Assembly (NCBI GenBank): GCA_016786865.1
Contig: JAEUVE010000008.1
Location: 124,001 to 188,000 of the forward strand
Direction: 5' to 3'
Length of the DNA stretch: 64,000 bases
Source: Sediminibacterium sp.
GTDB lineage: Bacteria; Bacteroidota; Bacteroidia; Chitinophagales; Chitinophagaceae
This document shows positions 35,767-45,696 of the stretch, one piece after another. The notes under the pieces are model-generated. The model worked only from the letters and a program-made list of their open reading frames with translations, did not search any database and was not told the origin of the DNA. The position numbers and the translations under genes were made by a program. The number at the start of each line of letters is the position of its first letter. Within the stretch, counting starts at the first letter, position 1.

Positions 35767-36563
35767 TTTTTGCCGGTTTTAAGTATGTTAAGGGTTTGTG
35801 TTTTGTATTTATTTACCTCATCGAGGAATTTACTCTCGTTGAAACGATCGCTGAACTCATCACATTCTGCCAGCACTTTTTCGTAGCGTTCTTTCTGTTT
35901 GTCTTCGTAGCTCATTTCTGCGTATTTGAAATACGATTTGATCATGAGCAGTTTGTATTCATCCGATTTTTTTGAATCGGGGAAATTATCCGACACATTG
36001 CTGAAAGCGATGGCAGCTGCTTTATAAAACCCGAGGTTATAATACAACTGTGCGCTTTTTAAATCCTTGAGTTCCAGTTTCTCCCGACATACGTCGATCA
36101 GTTCTGAAGCATCTTTTACCCTGGGAGAATTGGGATGCGTGCTGATAAAGGCCTGCATCAACCCCATGGTTTTATTGGTATTGGTCTGGTCCAGTTCAAC
36201 CTTGGGAGATTGTTTGAAGTAGCAGTAGGCGCGCATATATTCGCACTCCTCACTTTTGGTACTCGCCGGGAAATTCTCCACAAAGGTTTTGAACATGTTT
36301 TCCGCGTTCAGGTAGTCCCTGTTGTAGTAATAAGAATAAGCATACTTGAAATACATATCCTCATAACGGGTGGTACCTTTCAGGTACGGGAAAACGTCTT
36401 CAAAGAGCTTTTGAGATTCCTGGTATTTTTTATTGGCGTAGTACTGTTCGGCCATTTTGTATTTATACTCATAGTCCCGGCTCTTCATGATCTTCGACAG
36501 CTTGCTTGAACAGGAAGACAGCATCAGGGAAAACAGTAAAGAAAATATTAGAATCCTACCCAT
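35763..36563 (-). CDS. bamD: outer membrane protein assembly factor BamD
   Basis: 266 residues. A lipoprotein signal ends LMLSSCSS, with the lipid-modified Cys at 18. About five TPR-like helical hairpins follow, each with Y/A-rich patterns (YKMAEQYYANKKYQESQKLFEDVFPYL, EDMYFKYAYSYYYNRDYLNAE and so on). BamD is the essential lipoprotein of the BAM complex on the inner face of the outer membrane. It is upstream of rpoZ, overlapping by four bases. Confidence 0.93.
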   Translation of the reverse strand: MGRILIFSLLFSLMLSSCSSKLSKIMKSRDYEYKYKMAEQYYANKKYQESQKLFEDVFPYLKGTTRYEDMYFKYAYSYYYNRDYLNAENMFKTFVENFPASTKSEECEYMRAYCYFKQSPKVELDQTNTNKTMGLMQAFISTHPNSPRVKDASELIDVCREKLELKDLKSAQLYYNLGFYKAAAIAFSNVSDNFPDSKKSDEYKLLMIKSYFKYAEMSYEDKQKERYEKVLAECDEFSDRFNESKFLDEVNKYKTQTLNILKTGKK

Positions 36564-36645
36564 AAAGTTGGCGAAATTACGTATAAAAAGGCAATTTATA
36601 AAGGAGAATCCTCAAAAATAGCCCCTCCCTAGTTAATTAATAGCT

Positions 36646-36680
36646 AAAAAGGCCGTCCCGCGGTGAGCAGGACAGCCTTT
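36646..36680 (-). terminator. intrinsic terminator of rpsA
   Basis: AAAGGC-c-GTCC pairs with GGAC-a-GCCTTT across an 11-base loop, followed on the minus strand by a T run and AGC. It lies 23 bases after the rpsA stop. Confidence 0.85.
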
Positions 36681-36702
36681 ATATTACAACTTCAGGTGAC
36701 AA

Positions 36703-38604
36703 TTATTTATTATCACCCTCTCCTTCCTGCAATTTAGCTTTAATCTCCGCCAGAGCGCCTAAATCGCCCAGAGTGGCTTTTTCAACCTTGCTCTGGATGT
36801 TTTTCACGGCTTTCTTGGTATTATCGGACTCAGCTTTTGCTTCTTTCTTCGCAGCTTCTTTCTCTTCTGCAATATGCTGTTCCCAAATACGGGCGTGACT
36901 TAAAACGATGCGTTTTTCATTGCGATCGAATTCGATAACCACAAACTGAGCAGTTTCGTCGGCTTTAACCTGGGTACCATCTTCCTTGTTCAGGTGACGG
37001 TTAGGTGCAAAACCTTCTAAACCATACTGCAGTTGTACCAGGGCACCCTTGTCGTCCTTGCGGGTAACGGTACCTTCGTGGATAGAACCAATGGCAAATG
37101 TTTCTTCCAGTGCATTCCAGGGATCTTCTTCCAGTTGTTTGTGTCCCAACTGCAATTTGCGATTTTCCTTGTCGATGCTCAGGATAATGATGTCGATCTG
37201 ATCACCTACTTTGGTATAATCTGTAGGGTGATTGAAACGCTTCAACCAGCTTAAATCGCTGATATGGATCATTCCGCCGATTCCTGGTTCCAGTTCAACA
37301 AATACACCGTAAGGAGTGATGTTTTTCACCAGACCTTTGTGCTTGCTGCCTTCAGGGAATTTGGTTTCGATGGTATTCCAAGGATCCTGGCTCATTTGTT
37401 TGATGCTCAGGCTCATTTTGCGAGCGTCTTTATCGAGGGTAACCACTTTCGCTTCATGCTCATCTCCTAATTTGAAGAATTCTTTTGCATTGATCGGTGT
37501 GTTGGCCCAGGTAATTTCAGATACGTGCACCAGTCCTTCAACACCAGGCTGAATTTCGAGGAACGCACCGTAATCTTCAATATTTACTACTTTACCTTTT
37601 ACTACAGAACCTTCTGCAAGTCCTTCAGGCAATACATCCCATGGATGCGGAGTCAGTTGCTTCAGACCGAGGCTGATACGTTTCTTATCGTCATCGAAGT
37701 CCAGAACAACCACCTGCAGTTTCTGATCCATCTTAACCACTTCACTTGGGTGAGAGATACGACCCCATGAAATATCGGTGATGTACAGCAATCCGTCTAA
37801 TCCGCCGAGATCCATGAATGCACCGAAATCGGTGATGTTCTTCACAACACCTTCCAGTACCTGACCTTTCTCCAGCTTACTCATGATTTCGGCACGTTGT
37901 GCTTCGATATCACTTTCGATCAGGGCTTTGTGAGATACTACCGCGTTCTTGATGGTTTCGTTGATTTTAACCACTTTAAATTCCATGGTTTTACCTACAA
38001 ACTGATCGTAATCAGTTACAGGCTTCACGTCTATCTGAGAACCGGGCAGGAAGGTTTCCATTCCAAATACGTCAACAATCAAACCACCTTTGGTTTTGCT
38101 GGTAACAGTACCTGTAACTACTTCTCCTGTTTTGTGAACTTCTACAATACGCTCCCATGCACGGAAGATTCTTGCAGACTTACGGCTTAAGTGAAGATTA
38201 CCGGAACGGTCTTCTTTTTCTACCACCATTACTTCTACTTCGTCTCCAACTTTCAGACCGGAAATATCGCGGAATTCATTGAGAGAAACCAGTCCATCGC
38301 TCTTAAAACCAATGTTGACAACAACATCTGTTTTAGTTAAAGCAACTACCAGTCCTTTTACAATTTCACCGTCTTCGATCTGAATGAACGTATTGTCGTA
38401 CACTTTGTCGTACTTAACACGCTCTGCTTCTGCATAATGACTTACGTTGCGCTTGTCTATGCTCCAGTCAAAATCGTCGTGCGCTGTTTCTACAACAGGC
38501 GCTGCTTCAGGTGCATTTGTTGTCGCAGTAGGAACTTCAGCAGCAGTTGGGGCTGCAGCGTTCTCCTGAGCATCTGCGTTTAGTTGTTTGTTAATCAATT
38601 TCAT
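36703..38604 (-). CDS. rpsA: 30S ribosomal protein S1
   Basis: 633 residues with six S1/OB-fold repeats, starting at about 80 (GEIVKGLVVAL), 165 (VVTGTVTSKTKGG), 250 (VLEGVVKNITDFGAF), 335 (VVKGKVVNIEDYGAF), 425 (HKGLVKNITPYGVF) and 510 (IHEGTVTRKDDKGA). It binds mRNA and helps recruit it to the 30S subunit, which matters in a phylum that seldom uses Shine-Dalgarno pairing. An N-terminal Ala/Glu-rich extension (about 8-50) and a charged Lys/Glu C-terminal tail (from about 585) lie outside the repeats. It is monocistronic with its own promoter and terminator. Confidence 0.97.
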   Translation of the reverse strand: MKLINKQLNADAQENAAAPTAAEVPTATTNAPEAAPVVETAHDDFDWSIDKRNVSHYAEAERVKYDKVYDNTFIQIEDGEIVKGLVVALTKTDVVVNIGFKSDGLVSLNEFRDISGLKVGDEVEVMVVEKEDRSGNLHLSRKSARIFRAWERIVEVHKTGEVVTGTVTSKTKGGLIVDVFGMETFLPGSQIDVKPVTDYDQFVGKTMEFKVVKINETIKNAVVSHKALIESDIEAQRAEIMSKLEKGQVLEGVVKNITDFGAFMDLGGLDGLLYITDISWGRISHPSEVVKMDQKLQVVVLDFDDDKKRISLGLKQLTPHPWDVLPEGLAEGSVVKGKVVNIEDYGAFLEIQPGVEGLVHVSEITWANTPINAKEFFKLGDEHEAKVVTLDKDARKMSLSIKQMSQDPWNTIETKFPEGSKHKGLVKNITPYGVFVELEPGIGGMIHISDLSWLKRFNHPTDYTKVGDQIDIIILSIDKENRKLQLGHKQLEEDPWNALEETFAIGSIHEGTVTRKDDKGALVQLQYGLEGFAPNRHLNKEDGTQVKADETAQFVVIEFDRNEKRIVLSHARIWEQHIAEEKEAAKKEAKAESDNTKKAVKNIQSKVEKATLGDLGALAEIKAKLQEGEGDNK

Positions 38605-38633
38605 ACAATAATCCGATGGTTTTAATCGGGCGG

Positions 38634-38641
38634 CAAAGGTA
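38634..38641 (-). promoter_or_regulatory. -7 promoter box of rpsA
   Basis: The minus-strand sequence TACCTTTG, continuing GCCGC, is identical in its core to the rpsL, fusA and rpsJ boxes. The leader to ATG 38604 is about 25 bases. The -33 region is weak. The remaining upstream gap to 38830 holds no gene that I can see. Confidence 0.55.
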
Positions 38642-38830
38642 CAAAAAATAGGAAAAAATCCATGATCCGGAGGAACAAATATCCGCCGGAAGGCATTTTC
38701 GGGGGTAAAACGGTCCTTTGGAGGCCTAAAAACACCTTTAAAACCATCAGGAAAAGCAGCCAGACAGCAAAATAAGGCCGGAACAGCGCCGGAAAGGGCT
38801 GCCCAATAGCCTGTCGGATTGGACCAAAGG

Positions 38831-39259
38831 CTATGACTGAATGTAAATCTGCAACTGCGAAATAGTTTCCTCCTGGTTCAGGATGGTTTCGGTAACCACA
38901 TCATTCATGGAAACAATTCCTACCAGTTCATCTTCCACAATCACAGGCAGGTAACGGATATGATGGAGCGACATGAGCTGCATACAATGCTCAACAGTAT
39001 CGCTGGGGGTAACCGGAGGAAAATCGGTGGTCATGATCTCCGCAACCGTGGTATCGCTGGAATTGCGCCCCTTCAACACCACTTTACGGGAATAGTCCCG
39101 CTCTGTGAGAATTCCTACAAACTGGTTATCGCTCACCACCACCAGTGAGCCAATATTCTGTTCCGCCATCAGCTGCAGGGCTTCGATCACATTGGTATCG
39201 GGCAACACCATGGAAACCCGGGTTCCTTTTCTGGCAAGGATATCGCTTACTTTTCTCAT
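38831..39259 (-). CDS. CBS domain-pair protein
   Basis: 142 residues from ATG 39259, two CBS motifs and nothing else. The first (about 8-65) has MAEQNIGSLVVVSDNQFVGILTERDY, and the second (about 75-132) has MSLHHIRYLPVIVEDELVGIVSMNDV. Such stand-alone pairs bind adenine nucleotides or SAM and regulate partners, which are not identifiable here. The 16-residue upstream extension lacks family similarity. Confidence 0.9.
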   Translation of the reverse strand: MRKVSDILARKGTRVSMVLPDTNVIEALQLMAEQNIGSLVVVSDNQFVGILTERDYSRKVVLKGRNSSDTTVAEIMTTDFPPVTPSDTVEHCMQLMSLHHIRYLPVIVEDELVGIVSMNDVVTETILNQEETISQLQIYIQS

Positions 39260-39310
39260 AACGGCACGAATTTTCTTTAAGTTACCACAATTCGAAAAAC
39301 TGACCAATAA

Positions 39311-39344
39311 AAAATCCTCCCGGAACAGGTCCCGGGAGGATTTT
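39311..39344 (-). terminator. intrinsic terminator of the DUF5117-type metalloprotease gene
   Basis: A near-perfect 13-bp hairpin, AAAATCCTCCCGG / CCGGGAGGATTTT, with a T run on the minus strand. It lies between the metalloprotease stop and the CBS gene start. Confidence 0.88.
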
Positions 39345-39364
39345 CAATTAGCAGCCTACAACAA

Positions 39365-41938
39365 TTAATCGGTTTTTAAGGCCTTATCGATCAGGAACAA
39401 CAGATTGGCTCTGTGTGCCCGGGTGCTTTCGTTGGAAGAAACGGCAGCGGCAATCCTGGTACGTAGCTTTTTGAGCGTATACAATGCAGCAGCCTTTGAA
39501 ACGTCGTCGGCAGCAGACTGCTGTGCAGTTAATCCGGCAACACCTTTCACAAATGCAGTTTGCAGGTATTGGCGGTGCACATTCACATTGCCGTTGATGT
39601 CTGCATCAAAAACACCTTTTACCAGGTCGGCCATTACATCAGCAACGGCATAGCTGTTGCCATAGAGTCCGGTATTGGTAATCCGCTGCAGGGTAGCCGG
39701 ATGCAGGATATGCGCCAAAGCACCGGAAGCCTGCAGGCCCAGAATATTACCGGTGATTTTGTAATCTTCTCCATTGCCCGGCTGATTGAACCCGCGACGC
39801 TGCAACTGCAGGTAAGGGTAAACAACTGCATCAGCATCGAACGCGCCCGGAGCAAACACATATTTGTTCAACACATCCAGGGCTCTTTTTTGCGTAGCAA
39901 CCGGAGTAGGAGTATATGGTTTGGAAGAAGAACGCTGTTCAGGGAAACTTCTGTCTATGTAAACACCGCCAATATATCGGCTTACTGCATTGATCATGCT
40001 GTTCCGCTGACCGTTCAGCGAACCATACCTGGAGCGGAGCTCGGCATAGGACTGGCCGGGCTTGCTGTATTTCTGCACCAGTTTACCCATCACCACATTC
40101 ACCAGTTTAAATCGCTCTTCGGCGTAGGCAATGGCATCGTTGGTGAGGTCGTTCACGTTTACACGCGGATCTATGGCTTTACCGGGAGCACGCATATCAT
40201 CGCCATCATTCCCAAAAGCCAGTTTTGGATCGGTGCTTCTGGACAGAATTCTGTTCAGCAACAACTCCTCTCCTGCTTCGGTAGATGGGGTGTATCCGTA
40301 TTCAATAGCCCAAAGATCATAAGGGCCAGCCTTGGTGGTATAATAATCTCCCTGCTTGCTTCTGTCTAATGAGATATTGATGGCAGGATAATCCATTACA
40401 GAACCAATCAGACCAATAGAACGGGTAATGGAGGTATTGTTGATTTCAGCAGGAGACAACATCTGGCTACTCTTCATGTTGTGATTCAGTCCCAGGGTAT
40501 GGCCCATCTCGTGCATGATCAGGTAAGTCAAAAACTGCTTGTGCATTTCTTTGATAGAGGGTTCATCGGCATCCATTGCTTCCAGAGCAGTAAGTCCTGT
40601 GGTGAATTGTGCTTTCAGCGAACTGCCAATGGTACAGGCGGCATGATGATTCAATTCCATGCCCGGCAGATTGAGCTGCGGAGCAGCGCTGCCATTGAAA
40701 AGTTCATCATTGATTGGCGTAGCGCTTCCGGAGAACCATTCTACAGTGATGTCTGCACCCAGGATCTGTCCTGTACGCGGATTAACAAAACTGGGTCCGA
40801 TGGCGCCGTACTGCGGCTGTGCAGAAGAAACCCAGCGAATTACATTGTACCGGATATCGGCGGGATCCCAGTCTGCATTGTCGGGCATAATTTTCATCTG
40901 CACGGCATTTTTGAAACCGGCTTTTTCAAAAGCTTCATTCCATTTCAGTCCGGCTTCCAGAATCACCTGACGGTATTCGTGCGGAGTGGTGTTTTCGATC
41001 CAGAATACGATGGGCTCTTCCGGCTCACTGAGTGCAGCAGCAGGATCTTTCTTTTTGAGGTTCCAGCGATTGATCATGTCTTTGTAAGGCGTAGGACTGA
41101 TGCTGGTCTGGTTGTTTCTTTGCTGCATAAAATAACCCACCCGCGGATCATCCCTTCTGGCTCTGAAATCGTTGTTGGGCATTTCGATAAAGCTGTGCTG
41201 CATACGCACACGCACATAGCGCACATCCGTAATATCAGCACCGCCCGATGCAAGTGTGGTAGGATTGTCGTAAGCAAGATCCACCACTACATCGGTATTG
41301 TTAGGGAAAGAACGGATATCGGAATATTTTGATTTGGCCGGATTCAGACCGCCCAGGTTAAAGATAAATGCGGTAAGCGGGCTGGGCGCAAGAATGGGTT
41401 TTACCGGATCCAGCTTTTCACTGAGCAATAAACCATCCGCACTTACCAGATATCCGTCTGCATCTTCCACACTGAATTTATCATTGTAAAAAACTGCTTC
41501 GGGTTTGTCTGTTTCAGCGGTTTTACTCACCGGATTGTTCCGGTCATAAAAGAAACCGGTATTTACTTCTGCAAACTCAATTTTATCAAAGGCTCTGGTA
41601 ATTTTAAACACAGCAGTGGAACGGTGCATACTCTGGTTCAGGAACAGGGAAGTAGGCCCGTTAATGGAAAAACTCTGATAAATAAATTCTTTACCCAGCT
41701 GTGATTTCCGGATATACATCTGGATACTGCCGGTGGTGGTATCCTGGTATAGTGTAAACAGTCCGTCGATCTTTCTGCTACCTTTTGTTTTTTCTGCAAC
41801 CGTCGGCTTTTTGGCCGCAGCAGCTTTTCCCGTATCGGCAGCAGGCTTTGCATTGGCGCCGTTTGCAGGAGGTTGCGCATGTACAGTGGTGGCCAGGAAC
41901 ATCAATGCGAAGCCCGACCCCAGGAAATATTTATTCAT
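39365..41938 (-). CDS. secreted zinc-dependent metalloprotease (DUF5117/DUF5118 type)
   Basis: 857 residues. A signal peptide (about 1-21, ATTVHAQ) and a low-complexity Ala/Lys/Pro linker (about 22-52) precede beta-rich DUF5118/DUF5117 regions (about 55-420). The metzincin site HEMGHTLGLNH is intact, with His476, Glu477, His480 and His486. A downstream VMDYP supplies the Met-turn-like Met. The long C-terminal part is helical. It is predicted to act in the periplasm or be secreted; no T9SS sorting domain is visible. Substrate unknown. Confidence 0.9.
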   Translation of the reverse strand: MNKYFLGSGFALMFLATTVHAQPPANGANAKPAADTGKAAAAKKPTVAEKTKGSRKIDGLFTLYQDTTTGSIQMYIRKSQLGKEFIYQSFSINGPTSLFLNQSMHRSTAVFKITRAFDKIEFAEVNTGFFYDRNNPVSKTAETDKPEAVFYNDKFSVEDADGYLVSADGLLLSEKLDPVKPILAPSPLTAFIFNLGGLNPAKSKYSDIRSFPNNTDVVVDLAYDNPTTLASGGADITDVRYVRVRMQHSFIEMPNNDFRARRDDPRVGYFMQQRNNQTSISPTPYKDMINRWNLKKKDPAAALSEPEEPIVFWIENTTPHEYRQVILEAGLKWNEAFEKAGFKNAVQMKIMPDNADWDPADIRYNVIRWVSSAQPQYGAIGPSFVNPRTGQILGADITVEWFSGSATPINDELFNGSAAPQLNLPGMELNHHAACTIGSSLKAQFTTGLTALEAMDADEPSIKEMHKQFLTYLIMHEMGHTLGLNHNMKSSQMLSPAEINNTSITRSIGLIGSVMDYPAINISLDRSKQGDYYTTKAGPYDLWAIEYGYTPSTEAGEELLLNRILSRSTDPKLAFGNDGDDMRAPGKAIDPRVNVNDLTNDAIAYAEERFKLVNVVMGKLVQKYSKPGQSYAELRSRYGSLNGQRNSMINAVSRYIGGVYIDRSFPEQRSSSKPYTPTPVATQKRALDVLNKYVFAPGAFDADAVVYPYLQLQRRGFNQPGNGEDYKITGNILGLQASGALAHILHPATLQRITNTGLYGNSYAVADVMADLVKGVFDADINGNVNVHRQYLQTAFVKGVAGLTAQQSAADDVSKAAALYTLKKLRTRIAAAVSSNESTRAHRANLLFLIDKALKTD

Positions 41939-42001
41939 AGTAATGATTTAAGAGGATCAAATTAATTGATTTCCTTTTAGATCTCTGCTAAATATCACAA
42001 A

Positions 42002-43246
42002 CTATGATAAACGGTCATTAGACTTGGTGGCAATGGCTTTTGCAGCGATGAAACCACTGGTCCAGGCATTTTGAAAATTAAAACCGCCAGTGATACCATC
42101 CACATCCATCACCTCACCCGCAAAAAACAGATGCGGAACTTTTTTACTTTCCATAGTCTGCGGATTAATCTCGGAAAGTTGTATACCACCAGCCGTAACA
42201 AATTCTTCTTTAAAAGTTGTTTTACCGCTAACGGAAAATGGGAAGGTCGTAAGCAACTGAATCAGCTGGTTTTGCTCCTTTGCCTTCAGCTCCGCCCAGC
42301 GGGTGGCTTCGGGAATATGAGCCTGCTCCAGCAGGAACTGCCAAAGGCGGCCGGGTAAGGAAAAGGGATTTCTGCTGTAGATTTTTTGCGCGGCCAATTG
42401 ATCACGGTAGCCAGTCCAGTCTAAACGCAGTTCGGCTTCATTGCAATCACCCAGCCAGTTTACCAGGATGTTGAACTGGTAATCCGCGCGATGCAGCTCT
42501 CTTGCGCCCCAGGCAGATAAACGCAAAACAACGGGGCCGCTCAGTCCCCAGTGCGTGATCAGCAAAGGGCCCTGCTCTTTTAATTTGGTTCCTGCAATTT
42601 TAACAACCGCATTGGGAACAGACAGGCCCATCAAAGCCGTAATGGGATGTTTGGGAATATTGAAAGTAAACAGTGATGGCACAGGTTCCTGAATCTGGTG
42701 TCCGGTTTCTTTTAGCCATTGAAACATAGCCAGCTTGGGAAAACCTCCACAGGCCACTGCAACAAAATCGGTCTCCAGTATTTTCTTTCCGGTGATGTGA
42801 ATGCGAAAACCTGCGCCGGCTATTTCAATACGGTGCACATCACAATTGATCTGAACATCCACCCTGTGTTTATCTGCTTCCTGCAACAAGCAGTTGATAA
42901 TGGTTTGCGAATTGTTGGTCACCGGAAACATACGGCCATCGGCTTCGGTATGCAGTTGTACCCCTCTTTCCGAAAACCACTCGATGGTGTCGTTGGTATT
43001 GAAAAGATGAAAAGCTTTTTTCAAAAACTGTTCCCCCCGCGGATATTTCTTTACCAGGTCCGGAATACTGAAACAGGCATGAGTTACATTACACCTGCCC
43101 CCACCGCTCACTTTTACTTTCGAAAGCAGTTTCCCGCTCTTCTCGAGCAGCGTTACCCTTAGTTGCGGATTGAGTCTGGCAGCATTTACTGCAAGAAAAA
43201 ATCCTGCAGCGCCACCGCCAATCACCACCAGTTTTTTTGAATGCAT
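42002..43246 (-). CDS. HI0933-family NAD(P)/FAD-dependent oxidoreductase
   Basis: 414 residues. The dinucleotide-binding motif VIGGGAAGFFLAVNAAR is at the N-terminus (about 6-22), followed by the family signature KVKVSGGGRCNVTHAC (about 43-58). FFAGEVMDVDGITGGFNFQNAWTSG near the C-terminus is the FAD-binding end motif. It is predicted to be a soluble flavoprotein; the reaction is not established for most members. It starts one base after the M20 peptidase stop. Confidence 0.92.
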   Translation of the reverse strand: MHSKKLVVIGGGAAGFFLAVNAARLNPQLRVTLLEKSGKLLSKVKVSGGGRCNVTHACFSIPDLVKKYPRGEQFLKKAFHLFNTNDTIEWFSERGVQLHTEADGRMFPVTNNSQTIINCLLQEADKHRVDVQINCDVHRIEIAGAGFRIHITGKKILETDFVAVACGGFPKLAMFQWLKETGHQIQEPVPSLFTFNIPKHPITALMGLSVPNAVVKIAGTKLKEQGPLLITHWGLSGPVVLRLSAWGARELHRADYQFNILVNWLGDCNEAELRLDWTGYRDQLAAQKIYSRNPFSLPGRLWQFLLEQAHIPEATRWAELKAKEQNQLIQLLTTFPFSVSGKTTFKEEFVTAGGIQLSEINPQTMESKKVPHLFFAGEVMDVDGITGGFNFQNAWTSGFIAAKAIATKSNDRLS

Positions 43247-43247
43247 A

Positions 43248-44780
43248 TTATTTGATCATCATGATGGAAGCCATTGTTTCAATGCCATTCCAAAAATTTT
43301 GCAGACGAATATTTTCATTTTCCGCATGCTGGTTGTTGTCGTGATTTGCCAATGGAACAGTAATTGTATTCACCTTCAGGTGTTTTTCAAAAAGAAACAA
43401 AGGAAGACTTCCACCAAGCGAAGGCACCAGAATAAGATTACCTGCAGTAGTTTTTTGAACAGCGGCAGCAATGTCTTTTGCAATCGGCAGATCCATGGAA
43501 GTGCGTTGTGCATTATACCCTTCCTGCTTTATTACGCGAGCAATTTTTGGATACTGTGCTCTTTCGGCATCTGTTGGCTCCAGTTCAGTTACATAAAAGC
43601 CCTGCGCTTTAATATGATCCACTACCCGTTGTTGCTGCACCTGCTGATCATTGCCTTTTACCAAACGAAGATCCAGTGTAGCCATGGCCTGCACCGGAAT
43701 AACATTGGCAGCAAGCTTACCAGCATTGGCACTTTGAATTCCATTGATGTTTAAAGAGGGCAGTAACAGCGATTCTGCGAGATCCGTACCCGGTATTTCA
43801 TTCCGGATAAAACCCAGTTCTTTTTTTAACTGTGCATCTGCTTTGGGAACAGCAGCCAATGCTTTTTTTTCTGCGGGAGATAAAGGAATTACATCATCGT
43901 AAAAACCTTTGATCAATACTTTTCCCTGCTCATCTTTCATGGAAGCCAGCAACCGCGACAACTGCAGGGCCGGATTGGGAGCCCAGTTTCCATAATGACC
44001 ACTGTGCAACGGGCGCTTACTTCCGTAAACAACAATATCCATATTCACATCCCCTCTTACCCCAAAAGAAATCTGTTTGCTTCCGGATTGATGCACCGGA
44101 CCATCGCAGATTACCCAGATATCGGCATTCAGCAAAGCCTTGTGCTGTTGCAGAATTTCACCCAGATGCGGGGAGCCTGCCTCCTCTTCGCCTTCGAAAA
44201 AGAACTTGATATTACAGCCCGCAGTCTGACCGGATTGCTTTAATGCTTCGTAAGCAAGGAGGATGGCCAAAACGCCTCCCTTATCGTCGGAAGATCCCCG
44301 GGAAACAATTCTCCATTCCGGTTCAATGGGCTGGCCCTTTTCAGGAAAAGGAATGATATTGGACTGGTGCAGTACTGCATTTTTAATCAGCACAGGTTTG
44401 AACGGATGAAATCCGGCAGCCCACCTGGTGCTGTCTACCGGCTGGCCATCGTAATGCGCATAAAAAGCAATGGTTTTGGTAGCTCCGGGAACCTTTACTT
44501 CACCATATACAGCGGGAGGTGCACCCTTGGTTACCGGATGGAGCAACTGTACATTACCAATGTTACGTTCCTGCATCAGTTCCATGATGCGTGCAGCATT
44601 GCGTGCAATATTGCTTTCATCATCTGCTACATTGGGTATAGACAAAAAAGAAACATATTGCTGCAGCCAGCTGTGTTCAGAAGCAATTCTGACTTTGCGA
44701 ATCGCAAGAATTTCAGCAGACTGGGCCGTACTGTTACCGGCAGCAAGCAGCAGAGAAAAAGCAAGCAGGAGTTTATTCAT
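43248..44780 (-). CDS. secreted M20 family dipeptidase
   Basis: 510 residues from ATG 44780. Signal peptide about 1-19 (AGNSTAQ). Metal ligands are visible in FYAHYDGQPV (His and Asp), SRGSSDDKGG (Asp), and FEGEEEAGSP (catalytic and ligand Glu). A dimerisation lid domain (about 235-395) is inserted. The family hydrolyses dipeptides or N-acyl amino acids with two zinc ions. ATG 44780 gives a clean signal peptide; the start at 44810 would overlap map. It is in a run with map and the HI0933 gene. Confidence 0.92.
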   Translation of the reverse strand: MNKLLLAFSLLLAAGNSTAQSAEILAIRKVRIASEHSWLQQYVSFLSIPNVADDESNIARNAARIMELMQERNIGNVQLLHPVTKGAPPAVYGEVKVPGATKTIAFYAHYDGQPVDSTRWAAGFHPFKPVLIKNAVLHQSNIIPFPEKGQPIEPEWRIVSRGSSDDKGGVLAILLAYEALKQSGQTAGCNIKFFFEGEEEAGSPHLGEILQQHKALLNADIWVICDGPVHQSGSKQISFGVRGDVNMDIVVYGSKRPLHSGHYGNWAPNPALQLSRLLASMKDEQGKVLIKGFYDDVIPLSPAEKKALAAVPKADAQLKKELGFIRNEIPGTDLAESLLLPSLNINGIQSANAGKLAANVIPVQAMATLDLRLVKGNDQQVQQQRVVDHIKAQGFYVTELEPTDAERAQYPKIARVIKQEGYNAQRTSMDLPIAKDIAAAVQKTTAGNLILVPSLGGSLPLFLFEKHLKVNTITVPLANHDNNQHAENENIRLQNFWNGIETMASIMMIK

Positions 44781-44809
44781 GGCAATCTTTTTCCCAATAT
44801 AAGTAAACA

Positions 44810-45613
44810 TTAATAATAAGAACTATTGAGATGGGGATTGGCCTTTTCAGCAGCTTCAATAATACTGTAGTCGGAAAGAATCAGGGCCTGGTTCCGCTTG
44901 ATGCAAACATCGTGTTCAAAATGAACGGAGGGTTTGCCATCACGGGTTCTTACCGTCCAGCCATCGTCGTCTGTATATACATCTTTGGTGCCCAGATTAA
45001 TCATGGGTTCTATGGCCAGTACCAGGTTCTCTTTCAGTTTAGGGCCGGTACCACGTTTGCCGTAATTGGGTACCTGTGGATCTTCATGCAAACTTCTGCC
45101 AAGACCATGTCCTACCAGTTCGCGAACCACGCCATAACCATGCTTGAATTCTGTGTGTTCCTGAATGGCATAGGCAATATCGCCAATGCGGTTATTCACA
45201 ATGGCTTTTTCAATGCCTTTGTACAAAGACTCCTTGGTGATCTTCACCAGTTCAATTACTTCGGGTGCTGCATCGCCGAGAATAAATGTATAGGCATGAT
45301 CTCCGTGCCATCCATCCAGAATAACACCCATATCGATAGAAACGATGTCTCCATTCTTCAATGGGGTGTCGTTGGGAAAGCCATGGACCACCACATCGTT
45401 CACCGAGGAACAAATGGTAAAGGGATAGCCCCTGTAATTCAGAAAAGAGGAAACAGCATTGTGCTGTTTAATAAAATCTGCACATACCTGGTCTATCTGG
45501 CGGGTAGTCATTCCGGGTTTCAACACTTTGGCCACTTCTGTAAGTGTTTTACTTACCAGCATAGCGGCCGCTTTCATCTTGGCAACTTCAGCTTCTGTTT
45601 TGTAGATAATCAT
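44810..45613 (-). CDS. map: type I methionine aminopeptidase
   Basis: 267 residues from ATG 45613, whose start MIIYKTEAEVAKM matches the family. Metal ligands are Asp in SIDMGV and DHAYTF, His in VGHGLGRSLHEDP, Glu in AIEPMI and Glu near VHFEHDV. It removes the initiator methionine. In many bacteria map follows secY, as it does here, but a strong terminator lies between them, and the expected infA-rpsM block after map is missing. Confidence 0.96.
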   Translation of the reverse strand: MIIYKTEAEVAKMKAAAMLVSKTLTEVAKVLKPGMTTRQIDQVCADFIKQHNAVSSFLNYRGYPFTICSSVNDVVVHGFPNDTPLKNGDIVSIDMGVILDGWHGDHAYTFILGDAAPEVIELVKITKESLYKGIEKAIVNNRIGDIAYAIQEHTEFKHGYGVVRELVGHGLGRSLHEDPQVPNYGKRGTGPKLKENLVLAIEPMINLGTKDVYTDDDGWTVRTRDGKPSVHFEHDVCIKRNQALILSDYSIIEAAEKANPHLNSSYY

Positions 45614-45635
45614 ATGATTTCTTCTGGTCATGATC

Positions 45636-45674
45636 AAAAAAAATAAACCTGTTCAGCTTGGCCAAACAGGTTTA
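45636..45674 (-). terminator. intrinsic terminator after secY
   Basis: TAAACCTGTT (45644-45653) pairs with AACAGGTTTA (45665-45674). On the minus strand the hairpin is followed by eight T (45636-45643). It ends the spc transcript 23 bases after the secY stop, just upstream of map. Confidence 0.88.
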
Positions 45675-45696
45675 CAAAGGTCGTAATAATTTATGA

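Noticed and set aside
40481..41332. 283-codon plus-strand frame opposite the metalloprotease
   Set aside because: The minus-strand protein has intact catalytic motifs and a signal peptide; the antisense translation shows no domain.
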